The notes beneath the pieces are model-generated. The model worked only from the letters and a program-made list of their open reading frames with translations, was not told the origin of the DNA and made no database searches. Shown piece by piece: positions 17,662 through 32,356 of a DNA stretch of 64,000 nt (position 1 is its first letter; every line of letters starts with the position of its first letter). The stretch spans positions 62,001 to 126,000 of the forward strand of contig NZ_JAAIUV010000002.1 of assembly GCF_010975035.1 (NCBI RefSeq), in the 5' to 3' direction. This DNA is from Neobacillus thermocopriae. Lineage in GTDB: Bacteria > Bacillota > Bacilli > Bacillales > Cytobacillaceae. Made by a program: the position numbers and the translations under genes.

Positions 17662-18544
17662 GACACAAAAAGGAGATCGAATAGATAAAGTTATATCCGG
17701 GTTAAATAATGAATGGTCTAGAACTCAAGTTCAACAATGGATTAAAAATGGACAAGTTCTTGTGAATGGACAAGAGGTAAAGACAAATTATAAATGCAAT
17801 GTAGGAGATCAAATTGAGATTCAAATTCCTGAACCAGTAGAACTTGAAGTGGTTCCGGAAGAAATGGATTTAGATATATATTATGAGGATAAAGATGTCC
17901 TTGTTGTAAATAAGCCAAAGGGGATGGTAGTTCACCCGGCCCCTGGTCACATGACAGGAACCCTTGTGAATGGATTAATGGCTCATTGCAAGGATTTATC
18001 CGGCATAAATGGGGTACTTCGACCGGGCATCGTGCACCGGATAGATAAGGATACATCTGGTCTTTTGATGGTAGCAAAAAACGATTTAGCACATGAAAGT
18101 CTTGTTAATCAATTAGTGGAAAAATCGGTAACAAGAAAATATAAAGCCATTGTTCATGGTGTAATTCCCCATGATTTTGGAACGATTGATGCTCCTCTCG
18201 GAAGAGATCCAAAGGATCGACAAAGTATGGCCGTAGTGGATAATGGAAAACATGCGGTAACCCATTTTCAAGTGCTGGAACGTTTCAAAAACTTTACGTT
18301 TGTTGAGTGTCAATTAGAAACAGGTAGAACTCATCAAATTCGTGTCCATATGAAATACATTGGTTATCCGCTTGCGGGGGATCCAAAATATGGACCGAAA
18401 AAAACTTTAGATCTAAACGGCCAGGCATTACATGCGGGTGTTCTTGGATTTACACATCCGAGAACTGGTGAATATCTGGAATTTGAGGCACCTCTCCCAA
18501 AATATTTTGAGCAGCTAATTATTCAACTACGAAATAATCATTGA
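17633..18544 (+). CDS. ylyB: RluD-family 23S rRNA pseudouridine synthase (YlyB)
   Basis: RluA/RluD-family enzymes convert selected uridines of 23S rRNA to pseudouridine; the exact target of this one cannot be read from sequence. The 303-residue protein has an N-terminal S4 RNA-binding domain (about 12-75, [10 protein letters not shown] ... [13 protein letters not shown]) and the catalytic domain, with the signature [16 protein letters not shown] at about residue 138 containing the catalytic Asp. ATG at 17633 is preceded by AAGGAGAA; earlier in-frame starts overlap lspA without a site. Its TGA stop is embedded in the -35 hexamer of the pyr promoter. Confidence 0.94.
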   Translation: MEKMEHTILETQKGDRIDKVISGLNNEWSRTQVQQWIKNGQVLVNGQEVKTNYKCNVGDQIEIQIPEPVELEVVPEEMDLDIYYEDKDVLVVNKPKGMVVHPAPGHMTGTLVNGLMAHCKDLSGINGVLRPGIVHRIDKDTSGLLMVAKNDLAHESLVNQLVEKSVTRKYKAIVHGVIPHDFGTIDAPLGRDPKDRQSMAVVDNGKHAVTHFQVLERFKNFTFVECQLETGRTHQIRVHMKYIGYPLAGDPKYGPKKTLDLNGQALHAGVLGFTHPRTGEYLEFEAPLPKYFEQLIIQLRNNH

Positions 18545-18569
18545 CATGGTGAAGAAATTAATGTATGCT
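18541..18569 (+). promoter_or_regulatory. Sigma-A promoter of the pyr operon
   Basis: TTGACA (18541-18546) and TATGCT (18564-18569) are 17 bp apart, a strong promoter. The TGA in the -35 is the ylyB stop. Transcription would begin near 18576, just before the first PyrR-binding loop. Confidence 0.82.
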
Positions 18570-18575
18570 AACAAT

Positions 18576-19271
<696 letters not shown>

Positions 19272-19284
19272 ATACCAGCCCTTT

Positions 19285-19390
19285 TAAATGCAGTCCAGTG
19301 AGGCTGACAAAGGGGAATTGAGCCGATTGCTATTTTATCGGTATTTCCATACCCTCTTTGTACCATCATGGACAAAAGAGGGTTTTTTAT
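19285..19390 (+). promoter_or_regulatory. PyrR-controlled attenuator 2 (pyrR-pyrP intercistronic)
   Basis: AGTCCAGTGAGGCT (19292-19305) is a full match to the PyrR-binding loop. The terminator ACCCTCTTTGT...ACAAAAGAGGGT spans 19351-19382 and ends in TTTTTT. It lies wholly between pyrR and pyrP. Confidence 0.92.
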
Positions 19391-19438
19391 TTAGAAAATG
19401 AAAAAAATACAAATACATTTCTACCAGGAGAGAGAGCA

Positions 19439-20743
19439 ATGAATACCAAACCTATCCTAGCTGTTAATGAGACACCTAAATTTTCACAATGGCTTACTTT
19501 AAGTATACAACATCTTTTTGCAATGTTTGGCGCTACCATCCTTGTACCATATCTCGTTGGTTTGGATCCGGCAATCGCTTTAATTTCAAGTGGACTTGGA
19601 ACATTAGCCTTTTTACTCATATGCAAATGGCAAGTTCCAGCGTATCTAGGCTCTTCATTTGCCTTTATTGCTCCAGTTATTGCTGCAAAAACGGCAGGTG
19701 GGCCTGGTGCAGCAATGGTTGGAACATTTTTGGCAGGACTTGTCTACGGGACCGTTGCATTAGTTATTAGTAAAGTAGGACATCGCTGGATAATGAATTT
19801 ACTTCCTCCCGTGGTTGTTGGACCAGTCATCATCGTAATTGGCTTAGCAATTGCTCCAACCGCGGTTGGAATGGCTATGAATAATCCAGATGGACAATAT
19901 AGTACGCTTCATTTTTCTGTTGCATTGGTTACACTAGCCGCTACAATCCTTTTCTCGATTTATGCCAAAAAAATTCTTAGCATTATTCCGATTCTCGCTG
20001 GTATAGTAGTCGGGTATATTTACGCCTTAGTCATCGGGATCATTGATTTTAAACCAGTCCTAGAAGCCCAATGGTTTGAAATGCCGAAATTTATCATTCC
20101 ATTTGTCAGCTATGAAGTAAAATTCACATGGAATATTTTTTGGTTAATGGTTCCGGTCGCAGTGGTAACACTTTCCGAGCATATCGGGCACCAGCTTGTT
20201 TTAAGTAAGGTGGTTGGACGGGATTATATTAAAGAGCCCGGACTTCATCGTTCGATTCTTGGGGATGGAACTGCGACGATGATTTCTGCCCTTATTGGAG
20301 GTCCTCCGAAGACAACATACGGTGAAAATATTGGTGTATTGGCAATCACCCGTGTGTACAGTGTCCATGTTCTTGCTGGTGCTGCAGTTTTAGCAATAAT
20401 CTTTGGATTTGTTGGGAAAATTACGGCATTAATTAATACTATACCTACACCGGTTATGGGTGGCGTGTCCATCCTATTATTTGGAATTATTGCCTCCTCT
20501 GGATTAAGGATGTTGGTAGATAGCAAAATAGATTTTGCAGATAAACGCAATCTGGTCATCTCATCTGTGATTTTAATCCTTGGAGTTGGTGGAGCGATTT
20601 TAAAACTTCCTATAAAAGATATTGAAATTCATGGAATGGCACTGTCTGCTATATTCGGGGTTTTATTAAATCTAATCCTTCCAGGCAGACAGAAAGTCAA
20701 TGAAAATATGTTTGAAACTGACGAAAATCGAAAAACAGCATAA
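19439..20743 (+). CDS. pyrP: Uracil permease
   Basis: PyrP imports uracil by proton symport across the cytoplasmic membrane (NCS2 / nucleobase:cation symporter-2 family). The 434-residue protein has about 12-14 hydrophobic segments, starts with SQWLTLSIQHLFAMFGATILVPYLVG, and carries the NCS2 signature region GDGTATMISALIGGPPKTTYGENIGVLAITRV in the middle. ATG at 19439 follows AGGAGAG; an upstream in-frame start would lie in the terminator. Placement between attenuators 2 and 3 means its transcription is tied to pyrimidine supply. Uracil specificity is inferred from the operon. Confidence 0.96.
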   Translation: MNTKPILAVNETPKFSQWLTLSIQHLFAMFGATILVPYLVGLDPAIALISSGLGTLAFLLICKWQVPAYLGSSFAFIAPVIAAKTAGGPGAAMVGTFLAGLVYGTVALVISKVGHRWIMNLLPPVVVGPVIIVIGLAIAPTAVGMAMNNPDGQYSTLHFSVALVTLAATILFSIYAKKILSIIPILAGIVVGYIYALVIGIIDFKPVLEAQWFEMPKFIIPFVSYEVKFTWNIFWLMVPVAVVTLSEHIGHQLVLSKVVGRDYIKEPGLHRSILGDGTATMISALIGGPPKTTYGENIGVLAITRVYSVHVLAGAAVLAIIFGFVGKITALINTIPTPVMGGVSILLFGIIASSGLRMLVDSKIDFADKRNLVISSVILILGVGGAILKLPIKDIEIHGMALSAIFGVLLNLILPGRQKVNENMFETDENRKTA

Positions 20744-20754
20744 TCCATATGAAA

Positions 20755-20882
20755 TACCTTTTAAATGAAGTCCAGAGAGGCTTACAAGGGTGTATAAATC
20801 GGATTGGCTTTGAATGAAGCCAAAAGCGGAGATTGGTAAGATTTGTTACACCCTGATCTTTTTGGATCAGGGTTTTTTTTAT
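20755..20882 (+). promoter_or_regulatory. PyrR-controlled attenuator 3 (pyrP-pyrB intercistronic)
   Basis: AGTCCAGAGAGGCT (20769-20782) matches the PyrR-binding loop. The terminator CCCTGATC (20851-20858) pairs with GATCAGGG (20865-20872), followed by eight T. The antiterminator partner region is the 20785-20848 stretch. Confidence 0.92.
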
Positions 20883-20906
20883 CCAAACGGAGAGGCGGGA
20901 CAATAG

Positions 20907-21851
20907 ATGTTGCAACACTTATTAACGACAAATGAGTTGAAAGTGGAAGAGATCTATCAAATTTTACAGGATGCTCAGCGTTTTGCAGATGGTATGACTT
21001 GGCGTCCAAATGGAAAGCTGTTTTCTGCCAACTTATTTTACGAAAATAGCACCAGGACGAAATGTAGTTTTGAAATAGCTGAGAGAAAATTAGGATTACA
21101 TGTTATTCCTTTTGAAGTCCAAACTTCAAGTGTTCAAAAAGGGGAGACGCTCTACGATACGGTTAAAACCTTGGAAGCTATCGGTGTCCATACAATTGTT
21201 ATCCGCCATAGTCAGGACCGTTATTTTGATGATTTGGTTGGAAAGGTTAACGTGCCAATTATTAATGGCGGTGATGGTTGTGGGCATCATCCAACACAAT
21301 CCCTTCTTGATCTATTGACGATTTATCAAGAGTTTGGACGATTTAAAGGATTGAAAATCGCTATTATTGGCGACATAAGACATAGCAGGGTAGCTCGATC
21401 CAATGCAGATGCACTAACAAGATTAGGAGCAGAAGTAATGTTCTCAGGCCCTGAGGAATGGTTTGATAGCCATAGTCTACATTCCTCACGTTTTTTACCA
21501 ATTGATTACGCTATACCTCAAGCAGATGTTGTCATGCTACTTCGAGTGCAGCATGAACGACATCAAAAGAAAGGAAGCTTTACGGCATCAGAATACCATC
21601 AAAAATTTGGTCTTACAATCGAAAGAGAAAAGAAAATGAAACCTGGAAGCATTATTATGCATCCTGCGCCAGTCAATCGAAACGTTGAAATTGCTGATAG
21701 TCTTGTAGAATGCAGCCGTTCAAGAATTTTTAAGCAAATGAAAAATGGTGTATTTGTCAGGATGGCTGTATTGAAGAGATCTTTAGAAAGTTTAAATGGA
21801 GGGTATATCAATGAAAATGCTTATTCAGAACGCCAATTACATAGCATCTAA
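20907..21851 (+). CDS. pyrB: Aspartate carbamoyltransferase, catalytic chain
   Basis: PyrB joins carbamoyl phosphate to aspartate, giving carbamoyl aspartate, the first step specific to pyrimidine synthesis. The 314-residue protein has the carbamoyl-phosphate motif YENSTRTK (STRT at about residue 49), [12 protein letters not shown], the aspartate-domain block [18 protein letters not shown] and the C-terminal [13 protein letters not shown]. The length and lack of a pyrI regulatory gene fit the class C trimeric Bacillus enzyme. ATG at 20907 has GGAGAGGCGGG upstream. It overlaps pyrC by 41 nt, consistent with coupled translation. Confidence 0.98.
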   Translation: MLQHLLTTNELKVEEIYQILQDAQRFADGMTWRPNGKLFSANLFYENSTRTKCSFEIAERKLGLHVIPFEVQTSSVQKGETLYDTVKTLEAIGVHTIVIRHSQDRYFDDLVGKVNVPIINGGDGCGHHPTQSLLDLLTIYQEFGRFKGLKIAIIGDIRHSRVARSNADALTRLGAEVMFSGPEEWFDSHSLHSSRFLPIDYAIPQADVVMLLRVQHERHQKKGSFTASEYHQKFGLTIEREKKMKPGSIIMHPAPVNRNVEIADSLVECSRSRIFKQMKNGVFVRMAVLKRSLESLNGGYINENAYSERQLHSI

Positions 21852-23097
21852 CGGTGAAAAAAAATATGCTGATATTTTAATAGAAAACGGAATGATTACA
21901 AAAATTGGTGACCAAATTGATTCAAGTGCAGATCGAAAAATTGATGCTAAAGGATTGCTTGTTTCACCTGGGTTTATCGACCTTCATGTCCATCTTCGTG
22001 AACCTGGTGGTGAGAAAAAAGAAACCATTGCTACTGGTACATTAGCAGCTGCAAGAGGAGGTTTTACTACCGTTGCTGCTATGCCGAATACAAGACCAGT
22101 ACCTGACACCCAAGGGAACATGGAGGACTTGCAAAATAGAATAAATCAATCAGCAAAGGTTCGAGTATTACCGTATGCTTCCATTACGACTAGATTACTC
22201 GGTGAGGAATTAACGGACTTTGAAGCATTAAAAAAGGCAGGTGCATTCGCCTTTACAGATGATGGTGTTGGAGTGCAATCGGCTAATATGATGCTAGAAG
22301 CGATGAAGAGAGCAGCAGCACTTAACATGGCAATCGTTGCACATTGTGAAGATAATACTTTGATAAATAATGGTTGTGTTCATGAAGGATCTTTTGCGAG
22401 AATACATGGTTTAAACGGGATTCCTTCAGTATGTGAATCCACTCAAATAGCTAGGGATGTCCTATTAGCTGAAGCAGCCGGCTGTCATTATCATGTATGT
22501 CACGTAAGTACAAAAGAGTCAGTCAGAGTGATTAGAGATGCGAAACGAGCTGGTATTAAAGTTACTGCAGAAGTAACACCGCATCATTTGCTCTTAACTC
22601 AAGATGATATCCCGGGACTTGATGCGAATTATAAGATGAATCCGCCGCTTCGTGATGCTGCCGATAAGGCTGCTTTGATCGAGGGATTGCTGGATGGAAC
22701 GATTGATTTTATTGCAACTGATCATGCACCCCATACGATGGAAGAAAAAAATGAAGGAATGCAATTAGCACCGTTTGGAATTGTCGGTCTAGAAACAGCA
22801 TTTCCACTCCTTTATACAAACTTTGTTTTAACGAAAATGATCTCTTTGGAACAGTTAATCGCATTATTATCGAAGAAACCGGCAGAAAGTTTTTCTCTTC
22901 CATATGGTGAAATCAAAGTTGGAGCACCAGCCGATCTTGTTCTCTTAAACCTAAATGAGGAAAGAGAAATAAATCCAGATGAATTTTTATCAAAAGGAAA
23001 AAACACCCCATTTGCAGGCTGGAAGTGTAAAGGTTGGCCTGTGATGACAATTGCTGAAGGTCAAATAGTTTGGGAAAAAGGATGTGTGACAGCATGA
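21811..23097 (+). CDS. pyrC: Dihydroorotase
   Basis: PyrC closes carbamoyl aspartate to dihydroorotate. The 428-residue, long-type (class I) dihydroorotase has the zinc motif [12 protein letters not shown] (about residues 56-67), the metal-ligand histidines in VAHCED and [10 protein letters not shown], and [12 protein letters not shown] with the catalytic Asp. ATG at 21811 follows GGAGGG (21798-21803) by 7 nt. The ATG at 21796 overlaps that ribosome binding site, so it is rejected. It starts within pyrB and overlaps pyrAA by 4 nt (ATGA). Confidence 0.97.
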   Translation: MKMLIQNANYIASNGEKKYADILIENGMITKIGDQIDSSADRKIDAKGLLVSPGFIDLHVHLREPGGEKKETIATGTLAAARGGFTTVAAMPNTRPVPDTQGNMEDLQNRINQSAKVRVLPYASITTRLLGEELTDFEALKKAGAFAFTDDGVGVQSANMMLEAMKRAAALNMAIVAHCEDNTLINNGCVHEGSFARIHGLNGIPSVCESTQIARDVLLAEAAGCHYHVCHVSTKESVRVIRDAKRAGIKVTAEVTPHHLLLTQDDIPGLDANYKMNPPLRDAADKAALIEGLLDGTIDFIATDHAPHTMEEKNEGMQLAPFGIVGLETAFPLLYTNFVLTKMISLEQLIALLSKKPAESFSLPYGEIKVGAPADLVLLNLNEEREINPDEFLSKGKNTPFAGWKCKGWPVMTIAEGQIVWEKGCVTA

Positions 23098-24185
23098 AAG
23101 CTCAGTTAATTTTAGAAGATGGAACAATTTTTATTGGAGATGGTTTTGGAAGCCATATCGATACCATTGGTGAAGTCGTATTTAATACAGGTATGACAGG
23201 GTATCAAGAGATTCTTTCTGATCCTTCTTATTGTGGTCAAATTGTAATGTTAACATATCCATTAATAGGAAACTATGGGATTAATCGAGATGATTTTGAA
23301 TCAATCAATCCATCAATCAAAGGAATGATTGTTAAAGAGGTTTCTGACTTCCCTTCTAACTGGCGAAGTGAATTTACCATCGATGAATATTTTAAAATGA
23401 AAAAAATTCCCGGTATTTCGGGAATTGATACTCGTAAATTGACAAGAATCATCCGACAATATGGAACATTAAAGGGAGCCATTTGCAGCATTAATAATGA
23501 TCCGGATGATGTATTAAGAAAATTGAGGCAAACAAAACTACCGAACGATCAGGTACGAACAGTTTCAACGAAAAATCCGTATCCAAGCCCTGGTCGAGGT
23601 AATAGAATTGTTGTCGTTGACTTTGGAATGAAACATGGTATATTGCGCGAATTAAATAATCGAGGTTGTGATATCATCGTTGTTCCATATCATACAACTG
23701 CAGATGAAATCTTAAAACTACGTCCTGACGGAATCATGCTTACAAATGGACCGGGTGATCCAAAGGATGTTCCTGAAGGAATCCAAATGATTAAAGAAGT
23801 CCTTGGAATAATTCCGATATTTGGTATCTGCCTTGGACACCAACTATTTGCACTTGCATGCGGTGCTGACACGGTAAAGATGAAGTTTGGTCATCGTGGT
23901 TCAAATCACCCTGTTAAGGATTTAACAACAGGTAAGGTTCTTATTACTTCACAAAATCATGGCTATACAGTAGATCCAAAATCAATAAAAAATACTAGAT
24001 TAGAGATTACTCATATTGCTCTTAATGATGGAAGCATTGAGGGATTAAAACATTTAGATTACCCAGCCTTTACAGTCCAATACCATCCGGAGGCATCCCC
24101 TGGTCCGGAAGATGCAAACTGCTTATTTGATCAATTTCTTGCAATGATAGAAGCAAACAAACGGGAGGTTACATCAAATGCCTAA
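23094..24185 (+). CDS. pyrAA: Carbamoyl-phosphate synthase (pyrimidine-specific), small subunit
   Basis: The small subunit is the glutamine amidotransferase that supplies ammonia to the large subunit. The 363-residue protein has the N-terminal CPSase domain ([25 protein letters not shown]) and a class I glutaminase domain with the nucleophile Cys in [12 protein letters not shown] (about residue 247) and the His/Glu pair in [15 protein letters not shown] at 23094 overlaps the pyrC stop as ATGA; AAAAAGG lies about 12 nt upstream. ATG at 23082 is a possible alternative, four residues longer. It overlaps pyrAB by 8 nt. Confidence 0.96.
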   Translation: MKAQLILEDGTIFIGDGFGSHIDTIGEVVFNTGMTGYQEILSDPSYCGQIVMLTYPLIGNYGINRDDFESINPSIKGMIVKEVSDFPSNWRSEFTIDEYFKMKKIPGISGIDTRKLTRIIRQYGTLKGAICSINNDPDDVLRKLRQTKLPNDQVRTVSTKNPYPSPGRGNRIVVVDFGMKHGILRELNNRGCDIIVVPYHTTADEILKLRPDGIMLTNGPGDPKDVPEGIQMIKEVLGIIPIFGICLGHQLFALACGADTVKMKFGHRGSNHPVKDLTTGKVLITSQNHGYTVDPKSIKNTRLEITHIALNDGSIEGLKHLDYPAFTVQYHPEASPGPEDANCLFDQFLAMIEANKREVTSNA

Positions 24186-27100
24186 ACGTAAAGATATACA
24201 CTCCATATTAGTTATTGGCTCTGGCCCAATTGTTATTGGGCAGGCGGCAGAATTTGATTATGCTGGTACACAAGCTTGTATCGCGTTGAAAGAAGAAGGA
24301 TACCGGGTGATTCTAGTAAACTCTAACCCAGCAACTATTATGACAGATACGGAAATTGCGGATGCTGTTTATATCGAACCACTGACAGTAGAATTTGTCA
24401 GCCGAATTATTCGCAAGGAACGTCCAGACGCACTATTAGCTACTCTTGGAGGACAGACAGGTCTTAATCTTGCTGTGGAATTGGCAGAATTAGGTATACT
24501 TGAAGAATATGGTGTTGAAATACTCGGAACAAAGCTATCTGCCATTAAACAAGCAGAAGATCGCGAATTATTTAGAAGTTTAATGAATACGTTAAACGAA
24601 CCGGTGCCAGAAAGCGAGATTGTCCATGAATTGGAAGAGGCAATAGCTTTTGTTGAGAAAATTGGTTTTCCAATTATTGTACGTCCTGCGTATACATTAG
24701 GAGGTACTGGTGGAGGTATATGCCACAATATGGAAGAACTTAAGGAAATTGTGACGAGCGGATTAAATAATAGTCCTGTTCATCAATGCTTGCTCGAAAA
24801 AAGCATAGCTGGCTATAAGGAAATTGAATATGAAGTCATGCGCGATGCGGGTGATAACGCAATTGTTGTATGTAATATGGAGAACATTGACCCGGTTGGT
24901 ATCCATACAGGTGATTCTATTGTTGTAGCTCCTAGCCAGACGCTAAGTGATCGCGAATATCAAATGTTAAGAAATGTGTCATTAAAAATTATCCGTGCCC
25001 TCGGGATTGAAGGAGGTTGCAATGTTCAGCTAGCTTTAGATCCTAATAGCTTCAAATACTATATTATCGAAGTGAATCCAAGAGTAAGCCGTTCTTCAGC
25101 CCTAGCATCTAAAGCAACTGGCTATCCAATTGCCAAGCTTGCTGCCAAAATTGCAGTTGGCCTAACACTAGATGAAATGATGAATCCAGTAACTGGAAAA
25201 ACATATGCCAGCTTTGAACCGGCACTTGATTATGTTGTGACAAAAATCCCAAGATGGCCATTTGATAAATTTGAATCTGGTAACCGTTCACTCGGTACAC
25301 AAATGAAAGCAACAGGCGAAGTGATGGCGATTGGGCGAAATTTTGAGGAATCTTTATTAAAAGCTATTCGTTCATTGGAAGCAGGTGTTTATCATTTTGA
25401 ATTAAATGATGCCTCTGAAATCGATGATGAATTACTTGAAAAGAGAATTCGAAAAGCTGGTGATGAACGACTCTTCTATATTGCGGAAGCCATTAAACGC
25501 GGGATTTCAATTGAAGTGATTCATGAGTGGAGTAAAATTGATCGTTTCTTCCTCAAAAAAATGGAGGGTATCATTGAATTAGAAGCTAAAATTTCCGAGA
25601 ACCCATTTGATTCAGATATTTTGAGGGAAGCAAAACAAAAGGGATTCACAGATAAAAAGATTGCTGAACTATGGGGGAAGTGTGAATCAGAAATTTATAG
25701 TTTTAGAAAAATGAAGGGGATTATTCCTGTCTATAAAATGGTTGATACTTGTGCCGCCGAGTTTGAATCGGAAACACCTTATTACTATGGTACTTATGAA
25801 GAAGAAAATGAGTCGGTTATAACCGGTAAAGAGAGTGTCATTGTTCTAGGATCTGGTCCAATTCGCATTGGTCAAGGAATAGAGTTTGACTATGCTACTG
25901 TTCACTCGGTTAAAGCCATCAAAGAAGCAGGTTATGAAGCAATTATTATTAACAATAACCCTGAAACAGTTTCTACTGATTTTAGTATATCTGATAAACT
26001 CTACTTCGAACCGCTAACGATTGAAGATGTCATGCATATTATCGAATTAGAAAAACCTATCGGAGTGGTGGTTCAATTTGGTGGTCAGACGGCTATTAAT
26101 CTTGCAGCAGGACTTGCAGAACATGGAGTGAGAATCCTAGGTACAAGTCTTGAAGATTTGGATCGAGCAGAAGACCGCGATAAATTTGAATATACATTAA
26201 ATCAATTGGGTATCCCTCAGCCGCTTGGAAAGACAGCACTTTCTGTTGAGGAAGCTCTGAAGATTGCAAAGGAAATTGGTTATCCTGTCCTCATTCGTCC
26301 TTCTTATGTACTGGGCGGCCGAGCCATGGAGATTGTTTATCATGAAGATGAACTTCTTAGATATATGGAAAATGCGGTCAAGATTCATCCGGAACACCCT
26401 GTCCTAATTGATCGTTATCTTACAGGTAAAGAAATTGAAGTGGATGCAATATCGGATGGGAAAAATGTCTTGATCCCAGGGATTATGGAGCATATTGAAC
26501 GTGCTGGTGTCCATTCGGGAGATTCTATTGCAGTCTACCCACCACAAACACTTTCTACAGAAATTAAACAAAAGATCGTTGAATATACAGAGAAATTAGC
26601 ACTCGGTCTTAATATTGTTGGCCTTCTGAATATTCAATATGTGGTTGCAGACGGGGAAGTATTTGTATTAGAAGTAAATCCGCGTTCAAGCCGAACAGTG
26701 CCGTTTTTAAGTAAAATCACAAATATTCCAATGGCAAAACTTGCGACAAAAGCTATTCTTGGTATATCTCTTCCGGAACAAGGATATTCAACCGGAATTG
26801 TTCCTGAAAAGAATGGGGTCTTTGTAAAAGTACCTGTATTCTCATTCGCGAAATTAAGAAGTGTTGACATTTCACTCGGACCGGAAATGAAATCCACTGG
26901 CGAGGTAATGGGAAAAGATATCACTTTGGAAAAGGCTCTATATAAAGGCTTAATTGCTTCCGGAATGACCATACAAAAGTTTGGTACAGTCTTGTTCACT
27001 GTTGCAGATAAGGATAAAGCAGAAGCGTTAGAACTAGCTAAGAAATTTTCTTCAAATGGATATCGAATCATGGCGACAAAAGGAACCGCTGAAGTACTAA

Positions 27101-27380
27101 AAGCAGCAGGACTTCAAGTCAATGTTGTAGGAAAGATTGGTTCCGAAGGGACTACATTACTTGATGTGATCCATCGCGGTGAAGTGCAGTTAATCGTCAA
27201 TACGTTAACCAAAGGGAAACAACCTCAGCGTGACGGTTTTAGAATCCGACGCGAAGCAGTTGAGAATGGGGTTCCATGTTTAACATCACTGGATACAGCT
27301 AATGCACTCTTAAAAATTATCGAATCGATGAATTTTTCTGTGGAAGCAATAGAGTCGGCGCATAGGGAGGCAGTTTTTGC

Positions 27381-27384
<4 letters not shown>
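24178..27384 (+). CDS. pyrAB: Carbamoyl-phosphate synthase (pyrimidine-specific), large subunit
   Basis: The large subunit makes carbamoyl phosphate from bicarbonate, ammonia and two ATP. The 1068-residue protein contains two homologous ATP-grasp halves, each beginning with a [19 protein letters not shown]-type motif (residues about 11 and 560). Each half also has its GGQT and VNPR(V/S)SRSSA/SSRT motifs. The C-terminal allosteric MGS-like domain runs from about residue 935. In Bacillus this domain responds to UMP and PRPP. ATG at 24178 has GGGAGG 10 nt upstream, and the stop overlaps pyrK by 4 nt. Confidence 0.98.
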
Positions 27385-29776
<2,392 letters not shown>

Positions 29777-29780
<4 letters not shown>

Positions 29781-30409
29781 AAAAGATCATTGCAGAAAAA
29801 TTATTAGAGATAAATGCTGTTGCTTTACAGCCGAAAGAACCTTTTACTTGGACATCAGGTCTTCGTTCTCCTATTTATTGTGACAATCGATTGACTTTGT
29901 CATACCCAACCGTTCGAAGGGCAATAGCGCAAGGATTGCAAAAAGTAATAGTTGAAAACTATCCTAATGTTGAAGTAATAGCTGGGACAGCAACTGCAGG
30001 CATCCCTCATGCAGCTTGGGTAAGCGAATTAATGGATTTGCCTATGTGTTATGTTCGGTCAAAAGCAAAGGGCCATGGTAAAGGAAATCAAATTGAAGGC
30101 AAGGTAAATGGAGGACAAAAGGTTGTTGTTGTTGAAGATTTAATTTCAACCGGTGGAAGTGTAATAACAGCAGTCAAAGCTTTAAGGGATGCGGGTTGTG
30201 AAGTAATAGGTGTTGTATCCATATTTACATATGGCTTGGAAAGGGGAAAACAAGAATTTGCTAAAGAAGGAATTAAGAGTGTATCATTAACTGATTTTGC
30301 GACCCTTGTAGAAACAGCCATTGAAAAAGGATATATTAGTAAAAATGACCAAGAAAGTCTACTAGCCTGGAGTAAGAATCCAACTGAATGGAGCAGGCAG
30401 TACGAATAG
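29777..30409 (+). CDS. pyrE: Orotate phosphoribosyltransferase
   Basis: PyrE joins orotate and PRPP to give OMP. The 210-residue type I PRTase has the substrate region [18 protein letters not shown], the catalytic loop [17 protein letters not shown] and the PRPP-binding motif [15 protein letters not shown] at about residues 115-129. ATG at 29777 overlaps the pyrF stop (ATGA), with AAGGGAG upstream. It is the last gene of the operon. A GC-rich hairpin shared with the opposite-strand rqcH lies immediately downstream. Confidence 0.97.
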
Positions 30410-30419
30410 TTGCATAGAA

Positions 30420-30460
30420 AAAAGCCCAAAGCCCCAAATAGTGGGGCTTCATTAATTTTT
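30420..30460. terminator. Bidirectional terminator between pyrE and rqcH
   Basis: AAGCCCC (30429-30435) and GGGGCTT (30443-30449) form a perfect 7-bp stem. On the plus strand it is followed by CATTAATTTTTC; on the minus strand a TTGGGCTTTTTTC tail follows. It therefore serves both convergent transcripts, better for the minus strand. Confidence 0.75.
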
Positions 30461-32164
30461 CTTTAATTTTAGTACGAGTTCTTCGTCAGGTGTAACATAA
30501 ACAGTTTGCTGATGATCATAAATGACAAATCCAGGTTTTGCACCACTCGGTTTTTTTACATGCCGGACTTTGGTGAAATCAACAGGAACAGAGCTTGAAT
30601 GTCTTGCCTTGCTAAAATATGCGGCAAGTTTTGCTGCTTCTAGTATTGTTTCCTCCGATGGATTTTTACTGCGTATTACAACATGGGAACCTGGTATATC
30701 TTTCGTATGAAGCCAAATTTCATCTCTTGCGGCTAGTTTGTTAGTTAAATAATCATTCTGCTTATTATTTTTCCCGACAATAATCTCAGTTCCATCTGAA
30801 GCTTGAAAGAAATCAAGCAAAGGTTTTGTGTTTTGAATCTTTCTTCCATTCCGCTTTTGCCGTTCTCGAAGATAGCCTCCCTCGATAAGCTCCTCCCGAA
30901 TCTCTTGTAAATCTTTCGGAGAAGCCGTTTGTACCTGATGGAGTAGATTATCAAAATAAGCAACTTCTTCTTGAGCTTTTTTGATTTGTTCTAAGGTAAT
31001 AGTTACTGCATTTTTAGCTTTTTGGTATTTAGAAAAATATTTCTGAGCATTTTCAGAAGGAGTCTTTCTCGGATCCAATGGGATTACAACCATACCACCG
31101 GCTTCATCATAATAGTCAAGTACTTCAATTTCCTTCATCCCTTTTTTTACTGCGAATAGGTTGGCCGTCAATAATTCTCCGTAATGTTTAAACTGATCTG
31201 CTTTTTCTGCTTCTTTTAATGTAGCCTCAAGCTTTTTGATCTTCTTTACATTTTTTTCTTTTTCATTAGTGATGAATCGTTCTATATCTTGACCTTGCTG
31301 TTTCACGCGGTCTCTCTCGGCTTTTTTGTAGTAAAAGCGGTCTAGCATGTCACTAAGTGAGGTGAATTCCTTCACTTCACCTTTTAGATGCTCCAGAGGA
31401 AACAAGTAAAAAGCTTCTTTTTCATCATTAGTTATTATGGACGGGGACAAATCACCCGTTTTAATTTTATTCACAAGGTTAATAAACGTTTTTGGTACCG
31501 TGGTCCGGTTCGCTAGACCACTTTGATATAGGACTTCCTTTGCAAAAATCGGTGAAACCCCTGCAAAATGATTAACTAACTGTTGATCCAACTTTCCAGC
31601 ATTAAAATCAATGGATCGTAATACATCCTCTTCATTTGCCAAGAAAGGATTTTTTTTATTTTGTTCTGGAGGGAAGACATACTGTTGACCAGGGAGTATT
31701 GCCCTATGAGTGTTAACTGCAAAAGAAATATGTTTAATACTGTCTAAAATAAGATTTCGTGTTTTATCAATTAAAATGATGTTGCTATGTCGGCCCATAA
31801 TTTCAATGATTAGCTGTTTGTAACTTACATCCCCAATTTCATTACGGCCCTTTATCTCAAAAATAATCATTCTGTCATTTCCGATTTGATAAAGATCTTC
31901 CAAAATAGAGCCTTCAATGTGTTTTCTAAGCAACATACAAAACATTGGAGGTTCACTAGGATTTTCAAAAGATTCATTAGTTAGTTGAACTCGGGCATAG
32001 CTTGGGTGAGCCGATAATAAGAGTTTGTGATTGGTTCCACCTGCACGAATGGTCAAAATGATCTCATTTTTATATGGCTGATAAACTTTATTAATTCGAC
32101 CGCCTTTTAATTGTTGTTTAAGCTCATCCGCCATCGATTTAGTAAATAATCCGTCAAATGACAT
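30452..32164 (-). CDS. rqcH: Ribosome quality control protein RqcH (NFACT family; YloA/FbpA)
   Basis: RqcH binds the 50S subunit carrying a stalled peptidyl-tRNA, recruits tRNA-Ala and drives C-terminal alanine tailing, which marks the chain for degradation. Homologues were earlier named fibronectin-binding proteins. The 570-residue protein has NFACT-N with the functional DR pair in NDRMIIFEI and the EIMGRHSNI motif, a central helical/coiled-coil region (about 270-430), and the NFACT-R domain ([15 protein letters not shown]-like block, [15 protein letters not shown]). ATG at 32164 ([10 protein letters not shown]) is preferred to 32173, because AAGGA lies 8 nt before it and the family starts MSFDG. 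Confidence 0.96.
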   Translation of the reverse strand: MSFDGLFTKSMADELKQQLKGGRINKVYQPYKNEIILTIRAGGTNHKLLLSAHPSYARVQLTNESFENPSEPPMFCMLLRKHIEGSILEDLYQIGNDRMIIFEIKGRNEIGDVSYKQLIIEIMGRHSNIILIDKTRNLILDSIKHISFAVNTHRAILPGQQYVFPPEQNKKNPFLANEEDVLRSIDFNAGKLDQQLVNHFAGVSPIFAKEVLYQSGLANRTTVPKTFINLVNKIKTGDLSPSIITNDEKEAFYLFPLEHLKGEVKEFTSLSDMLDRFYYKKAERDRVKQQGQDIERFITNEKEKNVKKIKKLEATLKEAEKADQFKHYGELLTANLFAVKKGMKEIEVLDYYDEAGGMVVIPLDPRKTPSENAQKYFSKYQKAKNAVTITLEQIKKAQEEVAYFDNLLHQVQTASPKDLQEIREELIEGGYLRERQKRNGRKIQNTKPLLDFFQASDGTEIIVGKNNKQNDYLTNKLAARDEIWLHTKDIPGSHVVIRSKNPSEETILEAAKLAAYFSKARHSSSVPVDFTKVRHVKKPSGAKPGFVIYDHQQTVYVTPDEELVLKLKKN

Positions 32165-32356
32165 GGAAAACATCCTTTTCTTCCAACATATTTTTCATTT
32201 TAAGTATACTCTAGGTGTGAATTTTATGCAGAATTTTTACATCCACTTTATTATTTTATACCCCCATAAAAATGATAATAGCATTTTTTTGGACGACCCT
32301 GAATAAGCTTTCTTAGAGTATGTCTGAATGATTAAAGGGGGAAGTGAGATGGTCGG

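Noticed and set aside
21796-21798. ATG 21796 as pyrC start
   Set aside because: It is part of the GGAGGG region itself; ATG 21811 has correct spacing and homology.
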